Source of the DNA: Vibrio splendidus
GTDB taxonomy: Bacteria > Pseudomonadota > Gammaproteobacteria > Enterobacterales > Vibrionaceae
Direction: 5' to 3'
Assembly: GCF_002873455.1 (NCBI RefSeq)
Contig: NZ_MCUN01000001.1
Span: 248,001 to 312,000 of the forward strand
DNA: 64,000 nucleotides
This document shows positions 1-8,767 of the stretch, piece by piece. The notes beneath the pieces are model-generated. The model was not told the DNA's origin. It saw nothing but the letters and a program-made list of their open reading frames with translations, and made no database searches. Made by a program: the position numbers and the translations under genes. Position 1 is the first letter of the stretch. Every line of letters begins with the position of its first letter.

Positions 1-206
1 CACAGATTCGTTGTCCAACATTGATTATTAGAGGGGATAACGATTTTATATTTTCTCTTGATGAGGCTGTGGCTTTAAAAGGCAAAATTTCTGGCAGTTG
101 TTTTGCCAATATTCCACAGACAACACATGCGTCACATCAAGAAGCCCCTGACATTGTAGGTTCAATGATCAAGCGCTTTCTGTCGCAACATGGCAATAAT
201 AAGTAG
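1..206 (+). CDS. Alpha/beta hydrolase, C-terminal fragment cut by window edge
   Basis: The reading frame is open from base 3 and starts before the window. The visible 67 residues resemble the end of an alpha/beta-hydrolase fold: a strand with LIIRGDNDF, which usually carries the acid residue, then TTHASHQEAPD, the usual place of the catalytic His. The reaction cannot be told from this part. It lies 68 bases before the VibH-like gene on the same strand with no Fur-like site between, so the two are probably co-transcribed. An esterase or thioesterase serving the siderophore pathway is a reasonable inference but unproven. Confidence 0.6.
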   Translation, partial: QIRCPTLIIRGDNDFIFSLDEAVALKGKISGSCFANIPQTTHASHQEAPDIVGSMIKRFLSQHGNNK

Positions 207-274
207 AACGCACTTCGCTCTTTAAGCAGATGCGTGCGGCTAACGAATAATTTAATCTATTGGGTAAATGAATA

Positions 275-1546
275 ATGACTAGCCAAGATTGGTATCCGCT
301 GACTAATGCGCAGGAGGCATATTGGGACGAATTCGTTCAACATCCAGATAGGCCTTTATCGACAGTAGCCCATTGTTTGGAAATTTCAGGCTCTATTGAC
401 CTCAAAAAATTAGCCGATGCCATTAATCAAACTATTTCAGAAGCGGAAGCTTTGTGTCTTCGGTTTCGACGATTGGAAAATCAGCACTATCCAGTTCAAA
501 CGGTTTGTTTTGACGGAAAACCTACAGTGGAGGTCATCGATCTACGCGGTGAAGAAGACGTACAAGAACAAGTAAATACATGTTTACGTTCTGACGTAGA
601 AAAGGCTATTGATTTAGAGAATGATGTGATTACAAAATCACAGCTCTATGTTGCTGGATCACAGAAGGTGCTTTGGTATCTGAGAACTCATCATATTGCG
701 GTCGATGGTTACAGTATGAGTTTAATTGAACAACGTTGTTCGGAGCTCTATCTGTGGCTAGTGAATAACACTGAGCCAACTCACCGCTTTAAGACGTTTG
801 ATGTTTACCTCAAAGAAAATACTGATTACTTACAAAGTAAACGTTTTGATGTTGACCGATCTTATTGGAATAATTATCTCGACTTAGCCAATTTGAAAAT
901 TAGTCAGGATGATATTTCGGTCTCTGATACCGTCTATTGTGAGAAGGAGGTTCCTGAGTCGATTGGTGGTTCCCTTATTACTGTATCCAAGCAATTAATG
1001 ATTGGTTGGAGTGACATTCTCACCTTGCTTTGTACTGCGTATCTTTATAAGCATTGGAGCCCGAACGAACAAGCGTCTTTTCCTTTGCCAGTGTGGTTAC
1101 CGTTTATGAATAGAATGGGTAACCCTTGTGCAAACCTACCTTCATTAATGGTCAATACTATCCCTTATATAGGGGAGATTAACGATGATGAGTCAGTGGG
1201 AGCCTATCTTAAAAGGGCAGTAAAAGACCTTAGGGGGAATTATTGCCATGGGCGGTATCGAGTAGAGAACAAATGCACATCAGAGGGACATTATTTTCTT
1301 TCACCATTTATTAATATTTTGCCCTTTGAGCCTACAGAATTTCACGGGTGTTCCACGAGACGTCGAATTATTGCTGGTGGAATTGCGGACGGTTTTAACG
1401 TGACCTTTCGTAGCTCAAGGCAAGCACAAAACATGTTTTTAAAGATAGAGGCAGAAAGCCGCCTCTTTGAACAGCATGAACTAACTCAGCATGCCAATCA
1501 TTTACTAAAGTATCTCTCTAAAGCTCTTAAATCTGTCTTAGATTAA
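275..1546 (+). CDS. vibH: VibH-like free-standing condensation enzyme (amide synthase)
   Basis: A 423-residue protein made of a single NRPS condensation domain, the size of VibH. The catalytic motif HHIAVDG is intact at residues 139-145. In vibriobactin assembly VibH joins DHB held on VibB to a primary amine of free norspermidine, without a carrier domain of its own; the same job is inferred here. The upstream hydrolase gene is probably in the same transcript. The Fur-regulated receptor gene follows after 458 bases. No adenylation or carrier domain is attached. The polyamine used (norspermidine, spermidine or another) cannot be read from the sequence. Confidence 0.82.
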   Translation: MTSQDWYPLTNAQEAYWDEFVQHPDRPLSTVAHCLEISGSIDLKKLADAINQTISEAEALCLRFRRLENQHYPVQTVCFDGKPTVEVIDLRGEEDVQEQVNTCLRSDVEKAIDLENDVITKSQLYVAGSQKVLWYLRTHHIAVDGYSMSLIEQRCSELYLWLVNNTEPTHRFKTFDVYLKENTDYLQSKRFDVDRSYWNNYLDLANLKISQDDISVSDTVYCEKEVPESIGGSLITVSKQLMIGWSDILTLLCTAYLYKHWSPNEQASFPLPVWLPFMNRMGNPCANLPSLMVNTIPYIGEINDDESVGAYLKRAVKDLRGNYCHGRYRVENKCTSEGHYFLSPFINILPFEPTEFHGCSTRRRIIAGGIADGFNVTFRSSRQAQNMFLKIEAESRLFEQHELTQHANHLLKYLSKALKSVLD

Positions 1547-2004
1547 CTTTGCATAAGCTTAACTCTGTCTTATTTTTCAAATTCTGTCTCAATCCCCCTT
1601 CATGAATAGGGCACTCATGAGCTGTCCTAACCATCAAAAATCAGAACTCTCGGCTCAAGAGGGTAATTATAATGATAATTACTATCAATATTAAAATGAG
1701 AATGCTTTACATTTAAATATGCAACCGATAAAGTACGGTTGAAAATTCGTCAGGTCATTGAAAGGATAATCATTTTTCAGCTTATTCGTTGAGTGATTTC
1801 AGGGCTTGTCCAATGTGACGATTTTTAGTCGGAATTTTGGCTCATGTATTAAAAGCAGTGATCGATAAGGAGCTAAGGAAGTACAGCTTATACTCGTTTT
1901 GAGTTGTTGCATTTTCAACCTTTTGAATGTCTTCCCTCGTTCTCCTTATAAATGCCGTTACATGAGTCCACCTAAAGTTAATGCTTAATCAAGGAGAATT
2001 TTAA
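1547..2004. other. 458-base intergenic region with receptor promoter
   Basis: No convincing gene lies here. The stretch holds two adjacent Fur-box-like sites (1671-1689 and 1695-1713), a further half-site-like GGATAATCATTTTTC near 1763, and an AAGGAGAA ribosome binding site just before the receptor ATG. The long leader after the Fur sites is otherwise featureless to the eye. Confidence 0.6.
1671..1713. promoter_or_regulatory. Tandem Fur-box-like sites upstream of the receptor gene
   Basis: AATGATAATTACTATCAAT (1671-1689) and AATGAGAATGCTTTACATT (1695-1713) each match the palindrome AATGANAATNATTNTCATT with about two mismatches. The second is repeated exactly at 22110-22128. Iron repression of the receptor gene is inferred. 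Confidence 0.75.
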
Positions 2005-4065
2005 ATGGCAGCATTACGCCCCGCGGCAGTGAATGAGCTAGGAAATAGCAGATTCAAGCTACGCACTTTATCTGCAATCATCATGGGACTTTGTGTAGGT
2101 AGTCAATCTTTTGCAGCGACAAACAATAATAATGAAATTACCGCTAGCGAAGACAAAACTATTTTTGAAGTCACCGTGTATGGCGAAAAAATAGAACGTT
2201 CGATTTATGATACGGGCTCAAGCGTGCATGTGTATGATGAAGATCGTATCGCGAGTACTCCTGGCGTATCTGAGGTCGATGACTTGTTACAGCTAACACC
2301 AAACATTGTAGATTCAGGTCAGGGTAATAACCTACCTTCTGTTCGTGGTGTTGATGGTTCTGGACCTTCTATTGGCGGGTTAGCTGCTTTTGGTGGATCT
2401 GTACCAAGGTTGAACTTATCAGTTGATGGACGATCGCTCAGCTATTCTGAAGTTGCATTTGGCCCTCGCTCTTTGTGGGATATGCAGCAAGCGGAAATTT
2501 ACCTTGGACCACAAAGCTACGTTCAGGGCCGAAATGCGTCTGCGGGTGCTATCGTTTTAAAATCTAATGACCCGACTTATGACTTTGAGAGCAAAGTAAA
2601 AGCGGCTATTGGTCAGCAAGACTATTCTCAAACCGCTGCGGTTATCTCAGCGCCAATACTAGAAGATCAACTGGCCTTCAGATTGAGTGTTGATCAACAA
2701 AAACGCAGTAGTTATGCAGACCTTACCGCTTATGAACCTGTTGGCGACCCTAATCGCATTGAGATGACGACAGCTCGTGGTAAGTTTTTATACGAGCCAG
2801 TAGGTTTCCCGGGGTTCAAAACCACTTTAGCGGTCGCTCACATGGATACCCGCGGACCTCAATCAGAATCTCAGCAATCCCTTTCTAATAGAGCTATCTA
2901 CGAAACTCAATCAACAAGCGGCATTTGGGATGTATCTTATGACATCTCCGATACGTTAGTGTTTGAAAACAATTTGATTTATACCGATCGTACGTATGAT
3001 CGAATTACCGATCCAGCAGGAAGAAAGCAGGATGTCAAATCCAAGGGTAAAGAGTTCCAAATAGAGCCTTTGGTTCGATTTAATTCGCTCAGCGAAGATG
3101 TGTCGGGTTTGTTTGGTTTACGTTACTTTAAATCTGAAGATGACGACGTATTTGAACAGACTGGTTCATCTACGCCAATGGAAGGCAAAAATCGTTCTAT
3201 GTCGGCATTCGCTGAAGTGACGTACTTGGTGATGCCGAGCATTGAAGTCGTAGCGGCAGGGCGATTCGAGCGCGAAGACAAGAAACGTTATGTTGCCCCA
3301 GGTCCTTTCGGCTTAGATTATGATGAAACATCAAATGTATTCCTTCCTAAGCTTGAAGTTGCCTATAAGCCAGAATCAAATCAAACCGTGGGTATACGAG
3401 CTGCTAAAGGCTTTAACTCTGGAGGTGGAGGCGTTGGTTTTAATAATCAAACGTGGGCATTTTCTTCATATACGTATGAAGACGAATACGTTTGGAATTA
3501 TGAATTCTTCACTCGCCATAGTCTGCTAGACAATGAACTTGAGTTAACCACTAATGTCTTCTATAACGACTATGATAATTTCCAAGTATTGGAGACTTCA
3601 TCGCAAGGTGATGTGAAAGTTGATAATGTTGATGGGGCATATACTTATGGTGCAGAGCTAGGAAGCCGTTGGTTAACAACATCTAACCTAGAGCTATTAG
3701 CTTCTCTTGGTTTGTTAAAAACAAGCTACAAAGATCATGCTAATGACTCAAAAGAGCTCGCTCGTGCTCCTTCATTGACTGCAAGCTTCGGTGCTTTATA
3801 CATGTTTGCTGAGAATTTCGAGTTGAGTGGTAATGCGAATTATACTGGAGATTACTTCAGTGACGTTGAAAACTCAGCGAATCAAAGCATTGATGCTTAC
3901 TGGGTTGCGAATGCACAAATTGCCTACGTATTTAGTAATGGACGTATGTCTTTATTCGCTACAAACTTGTTTGATTCTCAGAAAGAAACCTTCAATTTTG
4001 GTGGCGACGACATTACGAAGCAAGCACCTCGCCAAATTGGTGGTTCAGTAGAATTGTACTTCTAA
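2005..4065 (+). CDS. TonB-dependent ferric-siderophore outer-membrane receptor
   Basis: A 686-residue outer-membrane receptor, close to the length of ViuA-type catechol receptors. It has an N-terminal signal sequence ending near SFAA (about residue 38), a TonB-box-like segment FEVTVYG, and a plug domain (about 60-180, with LLQLTPNI and QGRNASAGAIV). The beta barrel ends in the aromatic residue F686 expected for barrel assembly. The AAGGAGAA ribosome site fits the ATG chosen. Tandem Fur boxes upstream and siderophore synthesis genes on both sides point to uptake of the ferric form of the local siderophore. It could take related catechols too. FvtA, VuuA and ViuA are the relatives considered; I cannot rank them without alignment. 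Confidence 0.88.
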   Translation: MAALRPAAVNELGNSRFKLRTLSAIIMGLCVGSQSFAATNNNNEITASEDKTIFEVTVYGEKIERSIYDTGSSVHVYDEDRIASTPGVSEVDDLLQLTPNIVDSGQGNNLPSVRGVDGSGPSIGGLAAFGGSVPRLNLSVDGRSLSYSEVAFGPRSLWDMQQAEIYLGPQSYVQGRNASAGAIVLKSNDPTYDFESKVKAAIGQQDYSQTAAVISAPILEDQLAFRLSVDQQKRSSYADLTAYEPVGDPNRIEMTTARGKFLYEPVGFPGFKTTLAVAHMDTRGPQSESQQSLSNRAIYETQSTSGIWDVSYDISDTLVFENNLIYTDRTYDRITDPAGRKQDVKSKGKEFQIEPLVRFNSLSEDVSGLFGLRYFKSEDDDVFEQTGSSTPMEGKNRSMSAFAEVTYLVMPSIEVVAAGRFEREDKKRYVAPGPFGLDYDETSNVFLPKLEVAYKPESNQTVGIRAAKGFNSGGGGVGFNNQTWAFSSYTYEDEYVWNYEFFTRHSLLDNELELTTNVFYNDYDNFQVLETSSQGDVKVDNVDGAYTYGAELGSRWLTTSNLELLASLGLLKTSYKDHANDSKELARAPSLTASFGALYMFAENFELSGNANYTGDYFSDVENSANQSIDAYWVANAQIAYVFSNGRMSLFATNLFDSQKETFNFGGDDITKQAPRQIGGSVELYF

Positions 4066-4082
4066 TCGGTTAGATATAATAA

Positions 4083-4109
4083 AAACGCCTTGCTCAAAGC
4101 AAGGCGTTT
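4083..4109. terminator. Hairpin terminator after the receptor gene
   Basis: AAACGCCTTGC pairs perfectly with GCAAGGCGTTT around a 5-base loop. It is A-rich before and T-rich after, so it could serve both the receptor gene and the convergent carrier-protein gene. Confidence 0.85.
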
Positions 4110-4165
4110 AATGATCTAAAAACGGTTGTCGAAATGTTTAAGGTACTAGAAGTCAGAACCTTAAC

Positions 4166-4408
4166 TTAGGCACAAGCTTCAGTAGAAGCCATAATCGTTT
4201 GCCAAGATTCTAGTGTTGGCGTCGCCATTAATTGGGCAAAGCTAATGTTTATCCCTGCATTTCTTAGTTGGCCTGTTAGGCGCATCATACTGATTGAATC
4301 CAAACCGAGTTCGATGAGGTTAACGTCCGGCTTTACCGCTTCGACTGGAACACTTAATACCTGACTGATTATCTCTACCAGATCAATATTTGCTTCTTGC
4401 TTAGACAA
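4166..4408 (-). CDS. Free-standing aryl carrier protein (ArCP)
   Basis: A discrete carrier domain of about 80 residues with the phosphopantetheine motif LGLDSIS. It is closest by eye to the ArCP domain at the end of the VibB-like protein in this window: both share NISFAQL after helix II. A GTG start at 4486 gives 106 residues, but TTG at 4408 has AAAGGAA just upstream and gives a compact carrier (MSKQEANIDL...), so I chose it. It is divergent from the Cys-type aryl-AMP ligase and shares a Fur-like site with it. It therefore probably holds salicylate, leaving VibB-ArCP for DHB. Which ligase loads it is inference. Confidence 0.8.
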   Translation of the reverse strand: MSKQEANIDLVEIISQVLSVPVEAVKPDVNLIELGLDSISMMRLTGQLRNAGINISFAQLMATPTLESWQTIMASTEACA

Positions 4409-4502
4409 AATAATTTCCTTTTCTTTCGGAAGTTTATCTTCTACTTCCAATATTTCACTCAAATTCGCTATACACCATATCACCACTTGATTGTTACATA
4501 CA

Positions 4503-4521
4503 AATGATTATTATTAGCATT
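4503..4521. promoter_or_regulatory. Fur-box-like site between carrier and ligase genes
   Basis: AATGATTATTATTAGCATT matches the Fur palindrome at about 17 of 19 positions. It sits between two divergent genes and could repress both. Confidence 0.75.
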
Positions 4522-4619
4522 TGAGTGTATTGATAGGCGTCAATTGTGCTGAATCGATTTGGATATCTTAATACTTCCAAGCGTTGCTCTTAGCACTTCA
4601 ACATACAATAAGGAATGAC

Positions 4620-6275
4620 ATGGAAACTGTGCTCAAGGAGAAGCTTTGTCAAGATGGCTTGTTATATGGCTTTGTTGATCAACCAGCTCGTCAATCTGAG
4701 AAGTTTGAACAGAACAACTTATGGTTAAACACACCTTTATGGGCAATTTTGAGTGAAGGGGTTGATCTGCATCCAACTAAACCCGCATTAGCCGATCCGA
4801 TGGGTAGCCTTACTTATGAAGAGCTATTGTCTGAAGCAGACAGAATAGCCGCGGGTTTAAAAGAGGTCGGGTTAAAAGCTGGAGACCGGGTCGTATTTCA
4901 GGTGTCTAACAGCATTTATTTCGCAAAAGTGTTTTTTGCTTTACAAAGAGCTGGCTTGATTCCGGTATTGGCACTGCCGGCACATGGTATTGTTGAAATC
5001 CGCCATTTCATGAAAGTATCTGGCGCAAGGGCCTACTTCGGTTCTAACTTAGAAAACGATGGAAGAGCGCTACACATAGCAGACTCACTGTCGGAAGAGT
5101 CCCTCTCATTAAACCATATCTATATCGTGGGAGACTCTGGGAAGTATCCGTCTTTACCTCTGGGTAATAATGACCAGTTTGTTCCTGAACGGCCGAACCC
5201 AAATCATCCTGCTCTATTCTTAGTCTCCGGTGGAACTACGGGACTGCCTAAGCTCATTCCTAGAAGTCATAACGATTATCGTCTCAACATCCAAAGTTGT
5301 GCAGCAGCAAGTGAGTTGTCGTCCGAGGAGGTATACCTCGCAGTGTTACCTGCCGCGCATAATTTTACTTTGGGTTGTCCCGGTTTATTAGGAGCGCTTG
5401 ATGTTGGAGGAAGTGTTATTTTCAGTTCCAACCCCAGCCCTGATTACTGCTTTGATGTTATCGAGAAAAATAAAGTGACGGCGACAGCTTTGGTTCCTGC
5501 GCTTGCGCAGCTATGGAATGCGGCTAAAGAATGGGAAAGTGCGAATACATCTAGCCTAAGGCTGATGCAAGTCGGTGGTTCGAAGCTAGCCTATTCTGAT
5601 GCTCTTGATGTACAAAAAACCTTTCCCGGCGCACTCCAACAAGTTTTTGGTATGGCAGAAGGCCTGATCGCCTGTACTCGGTTAGGGGATGATGAAGCCT
5701 TGGTTGCGACGAAACAAGGTCGACCTGTAAGTAGCTGGGATGAGGTTCGCATAGTCAATGCTGAGGGGAACACTGTTCCAATGGGTGAAGAAGGCGAACT
5801 ACTCACTCGCGGTCCCTACACCTTAAGAGGATATTATCGCGCAGAGGAACACAACCAACGCTCATTTACTCAAGATGGTTTCTACCGAAGTGGGGATCGA
5901 GCCATTGTTGATGATAAGGGATATATCGTTGTGACTGGCAGAATTAAGGACGTAGTAAACCGAGCCGGTGAGTGTATTGCTACCGATGAAATTGAAGAGC
6001 ATTTACTTATGCATCCTAATGTTGCACAGGTCGCCGTGGTTGCGGTGCCTGATAAACATTTAGGCGAAAGGATCGGAGTCGCTGTCGTGAAAAGGGGGCT
6101 TTCCCCAAATTTGCAAGAGCTACGCACCTTCCTAAAAGACCAAGGGATGGCTTCTTTCAAACAGCCAGACGAATTGCTCATTGTCTCTAATCTACCCAAA
6201 ACAGCGGTAGGTAAAATTGATAAAAAGCGAGTGCTAGGTCCAAGCGGTGAACCTTGGGTTAATACGCCAGTTTAA
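4620..6275 (+). CDS. Aryl-AMP ligase, predicted salicylate-specific
   Basis: A 551-residue stand-alone adenylating enzyme of the EntE/DhbE/PchD/YbtE family. It activates an aryl acid with ATP and loads it on an ArCP. Motifs seen are SGGTTGLPK, VFGMAEG, YRSGDRA and the terminal GKIDKK lysine region. In the substrate loop it reads HNFTLGCPG, with Cys253 where DHB ligases have Ser. Cys at this place is known from salicylate ligases such as PchD and YbtE. ATG 4620 was chosen over an upstream TTG because AAGGA sits correctly before it. It heads the set ligase, PchB-like lyase, VibB, ViuB. Salicylate specificity is a strong inference, not shown. Confidence 0.87.
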   Translation: METVLKEKLCQDGLLYGFVDQPARQSEKFEQNNLWLNTPLWAILSEGVDLHPTKPALADPMGSLTYEELLSEADRIAAGLKEVGLKAGDRVVFQVSNSIYFAKVFFALQRAGLIPVLALPAHGIVEIRHFMKVSGARAYFGSNLENDGRALHIADSLSEESLSLNHIYIVGDSGKYPSLPLGNNDQFVPERPNPNHPALFLVSGGTTGLPKLIPRSHNDYRLNIQSCAAASELSSEEVYLAVLPAAHNFTLGCPGLLGALDVGGSVIFSSNPSPDYCFDVIEKNKVTATALVPALAQLWNAAKEWESANTSSLRLMQVGGSKLAYSDALDVQKTFPGALQQVFGMAEGLIACTRLGDDEALVATKQGRPVSSWDEVRIVNAEGNTVPMGEEGELLTRGPYTLRGYYRAEEHNQRSFTQDGFYRSGDRAIVDDKGYIVVTGRIKDVVNRAGECIATDEIEEHLLMHPNVAQVAVVAVPDKHLGERIGVAVVKRGLSPNLQELRTFLKDQGMASFKQPDELLIVSNLPKTAVGKIDKKRVLGPSGEPWVNTPV

Positions 6276-6443
6276 CTAACGCGAGCTGCTTACCGTAGCT
6301 CTATATTGTCGATAAACAACGTCCTATTGATTGAATCGAGAGTGCTTTAGAAGGATGACTTGTCGTCGAGCCTGAGAAAGGTGCTTCTATTATTACACTC
6401 TTCAATGGGTCATTACAGGGAACAAAGACTAAAGGAAATCAAC

Positions 6444-6785
6444 GTGTCATCTATAAAGAAGCCAGAAGTTTGCGAAAGTCTCAATGATATACGAATCGGA
6501 ATAGATACCCTTGATAAGGAGATCGTTCATATTCTTTCTAAGCGGTTAGGGTATGTCAAAGCCGCCGCACAATTTAAGCCCAGTGAGCAGAGTATTCCGG
6601 CACCAGAGCGTGTCGCTGAAATGCTAGAAGACCGAAAAAAATGGGCAGAAGAGGCCGGGATGAGTAGTGAGTATGTCGAAACGTTATTCTCCAGTATCAC
6701 TCATTGGTACATTAATCAGCAAATTAAACATTGGCGTACCGAAAGGGGGCTTTCAGCAGAAGAACCCGAAAATACGGCAATGTGA
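6444..6785 (+). CDS. pchB: PchB-type isochorismate pyruvate lyase (salicylate-forming)
   Basis: A 113-residue member of the AroQ chorismate-mutase fold, very like Pseudomonas PchB, which splits isochorismate into salicylate and pyruvate. The stretch VKAAAQFKPSE holds the lysine equivalent to PchB Lys42, PAPERVA follows, and QQIKHW holds the glutamine equivalent to Gln90. A longer frame opens at TTG 6360. GTG 6444 follows AAAGGA and starts the protein where PchB starts, so it is preferred. The gene lies directly after the Cys-type aryl-AMP ligase. Isochorismate would come from the synthase at 10399-11580. A plain chorismate mutase is possible but less likely given the context. Confidence 0.85.
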   Translation: MSSIKKPEVCESLNDIRIGIDTLDKEIVHILSKRLGYVKAAAQFKPSEQSIPAPERVAEMLEDRKKWAEEAGMSSEYVETLFSSITHWYINQQIKHWRTERGLSAEEPENTAM

Positions 6786-6939
6786 TAAGAGTGTTTTGAA
6801 CTTATCCGTTGAGTATGTATTAGAGGGTTACACATGTTCATGTTGGAGCACCACTTTGATTACTAAGCGCCAAAGATTTAATTGATCAGATGACAGAAGA
6901 GAGCGTCAGTGCTGATTAGAGTATTAAGGACAATTACAA

Positions 6940-7833
6940 ATGACTATACCGAAAATAGCGAGTTACGACTTGCCGGAACACCATGAGTTTCCAAACAACA
7001 GAACGAACTGGACGATCGAACCTAGTAAAGCCGTACTTTTAATTCACGACATGCAAGAGTATTTTGTGAGCTACTATGAGGCTGATTCGTCACCTATGGC
7101 GGACATTTTAACGAACATTCAGCAATTAAAACACGTAGCGAAACAAGCGGGAATCCCGGTTGTGTATACCGCACAACCCGCGAATCAAGACCCAAAAGAT
7201 AGAGCCTTGTTAACTGACTTTTGGGGGCCAGGGCTAAACGGCGATCATACTCCTGTCGTATCAACGCTCGCTCCAGAAAGCGATGATATTGAGTATGTTA
7301 AATGGCGTTACAGTGCATTTAAGAAAACCCCATTACTTGATTATATGAAAGACAATCAAAAAACTCAGCTGATCATCTCTGGTATTTACGGTCACATTGG
7401 CATTTTATCGACTGCTTTGGATGCATTCATGTTGGATGTTCAGCCCTTTATTATCGGTGATGCGATCGCGGATTTTTCGCGTGAAGACCATATCCACACT
7501 CTCAATTACATATCAGGCCGAACGGGAAGCATTAAAACACTCGATAAAGCTATAGCGGAAATCAACCCAAATGAAGAGAGTATTCTTAGCCTCAATGTTT
7601 TGCAGTCTGACGTGGCCGAAACATTAGGTGTTTCTTATGAAGAGATTGATGTGAATGAAAATCTAATCTTCATGGGGCTAGATTCGATGCGAGCGATGAC
7701 ACTTGTAGAGAAGTGGAATAAGCAGGGCGCAAATATCTCATTCGCTCAGCTCATTGAAGCGGTTTCATTGCAAGAGTGGTGGCAAGCAATCGAAGCGACA
7801 CTGAAAAACCACGCAGAAGAAGTACCAGCATAA
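6940..7833 (+). CDS. vibB: VibB-like bifunctional isochorismatase / aryl carrier protein
   Basis: A 297-residue, two-domain protein as in EntB and VibB. The N-terminal isochorismatase (about 1-210) hydrolyses isochorismate to 2,3-dihydro-2,3-dihydroxybenzoate; [11 protein letters not shown] and SGIYGHIGI mark the active-site region. The C-terminal aryl carrier (about 220-297) has GLDSM with Ser249 as the pantetheine site. It would hold DHB for the VibH-like enzyme and the NRPS. TAAGGACA lies just before the ATG. The gene follows the PchB-like gene by 154 bases, probably in one transcript. The lyase and this enzyme compete for isochorismate, which would set the ratio of salicylate to DHB. Confidence 0.9.
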   Translation: MTIPKIASYDLPEHHEFPNNRTNWTIEPSKAVLLIHDMQEYFVSYYEADSSPMADILTNIQQLKHVAKQAGIPVVYTAQPANQDPKDRALLTDFWGPGLNGDHTPVVSTLAPESDDIEYVKWRYSAFKKTPLLDYMKDNQKTQLIISGIYGHIGILSTALDAFMLDVQPFIIGDAIADFSREDHIHTLNYISGRTGSIKTLDKAIAEINPNEESILSLNVLQSDVAETLGVSYEEIDVNENLIFMGLDSMRAMTLVEKWNKQGANISFAQLIEAVSLQEWWQAIEATLKNHAEEVPA

Positions 7834-7885
7834 CTGCTCGCAAGTTAGCGCCAATTATTTATAGAATTTCTTAAGAGGTAAATTG

Positions 7886-8701
7886 ATGAGCGATCAACCA
7901 GTGCGTTTACATCCGATGTTGTTGGACTTTGTTCGTAAGGAGAAGATCTCAAAGCATCTACTGCGAGTGACTGTTACGGGCGACTCTTTAAAAGGGTTCC
8001 CTGAAGATCAAAATGGTACACACATAAAAGTGTTTTTTCCTAATAGGGAGAGCGGGATATTGCAGTTACCTTATCGAGAAGGTGAAACTGTGATTTGGCC
8101 TGAGCATAAACCCGAGCCTCGAGCCTATACCGTCAGAAAGTATCGAGCCGATGTGAATGAGCTTGATATCGATTTCGTTATCCACGGAACCGATTCTCCC
8201 GGCGGTGGGTGGGCGATTAAAGCAGAACAAGGTTTCCAAATTGGCCTTGTAGGCCCTGCTGGGCCTGAGCCATTAATTGAACCTGCAGATTGGCATATTA
8301 TTGCGGGAGACCTAACAGCAGTACCAGCCATTAGTGCTATTTTGGAGAGCCTTCCCTCTGACACTCAAGGCTATGTATTTATCGAGATAGAGGATGCTGC
8401 AGATAAACATGATATGAAGCATCCGCAAGGTCTGGTTTTGAAGTGGCTAATAAGAGACGAAAAGAGTGATCAATATCTATTGAGCAAAGCTATTTCCGAC
8501 TTAATTGCACCTAATGGCTCTCACTCGCTTTCGGCTTTCATTGCGGGTGAAAATGAAAGCGTGATTGCGTGTCGTAAAGCGCTTAAACAAGAGTACAAAC
8601 TGTCTAGAAAAGATATGTATGCGATTCCTTACTGGAAACGAGGTAAGGATGAAGAAGCATACCATGATGAACGCCATGAAGTTATGGATGAAGAGTACTA
8701 G
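7886..8701 (+). CDS. viuB: ViuB-like siderophore-interacting protein (ferric reductase)
   Basis: A 271-residue cytoplasmic flavoprotein of the siderophore-interacting family, the length of Vibrio ViuB. RAYTVRKY is the FAD-binding signature, IIAGDLTAVPAI lies in the NAD(P)H-side domain, and the tail YWKRGKDEEAYH is typical. These proteins release iron from imported ferric catechols by reduction. ATG 7886 is preferred to the TTG one codon earlier because AAGAGG is well placed for it. It is the last gene of the ligase-lyase-VibB set and is followed by a strong two-way terminator facing the convergent VibE gene. Confidence 0.9.
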   Translation: MSDQPVRLHPMLLDFVRKEKISKHLLRVTVTGDSLKGFPEDQNGTHIKVFFPNRESGILQLPYREGETVIWPEHKPEPRAYTVRKYRADVNELDIDFVIHGTDSPGGGWAIKAEQGFQIGLVGPAGPEPLIEPADWHIIAGDLTAVPAISAILESLPSDTQGYVFIEIEDAADKHDMKHPQGLVLKWLIRDEKSDQYLLSKAISDLIAPNGSHSLSAFIAGENESVIACRKALKQEYKLSRKDMYAIPYWKRGKDEEAYHDERHEVMDEEY

Positions 8702-8720
8702 CCTGGCTGTTCTAGAAAAC

Positions 8721-8748
8721 AAAAACCGATCTCATGAGATCGGTTTTT
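8721..8748. terminator. Bidirectional terminator
   Basis: A perfect palindromic hairpin (ACCGATCTC / GAGATCGGT) flanked by five A and five T, between the convergent viuB and vibE genes. It should stop transcription from both sides. Confidence 0.92.
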
Positions 8749-8767
8749 GTTAGTACCTTCTGGGTGC

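Noticed and set aside
1602..1694. 30-codon ORF across the Fur-like sites before the receptor gene
   Set aside because: No ribosome site, and its end is formed by the regulatory palindromes; probably chance.
6360..6443. N-terminal extension of the PchB-like protein from TTG 6360
   Set aside because: GTG 6444 has AAAGGA in place and starts where known PchB starts.
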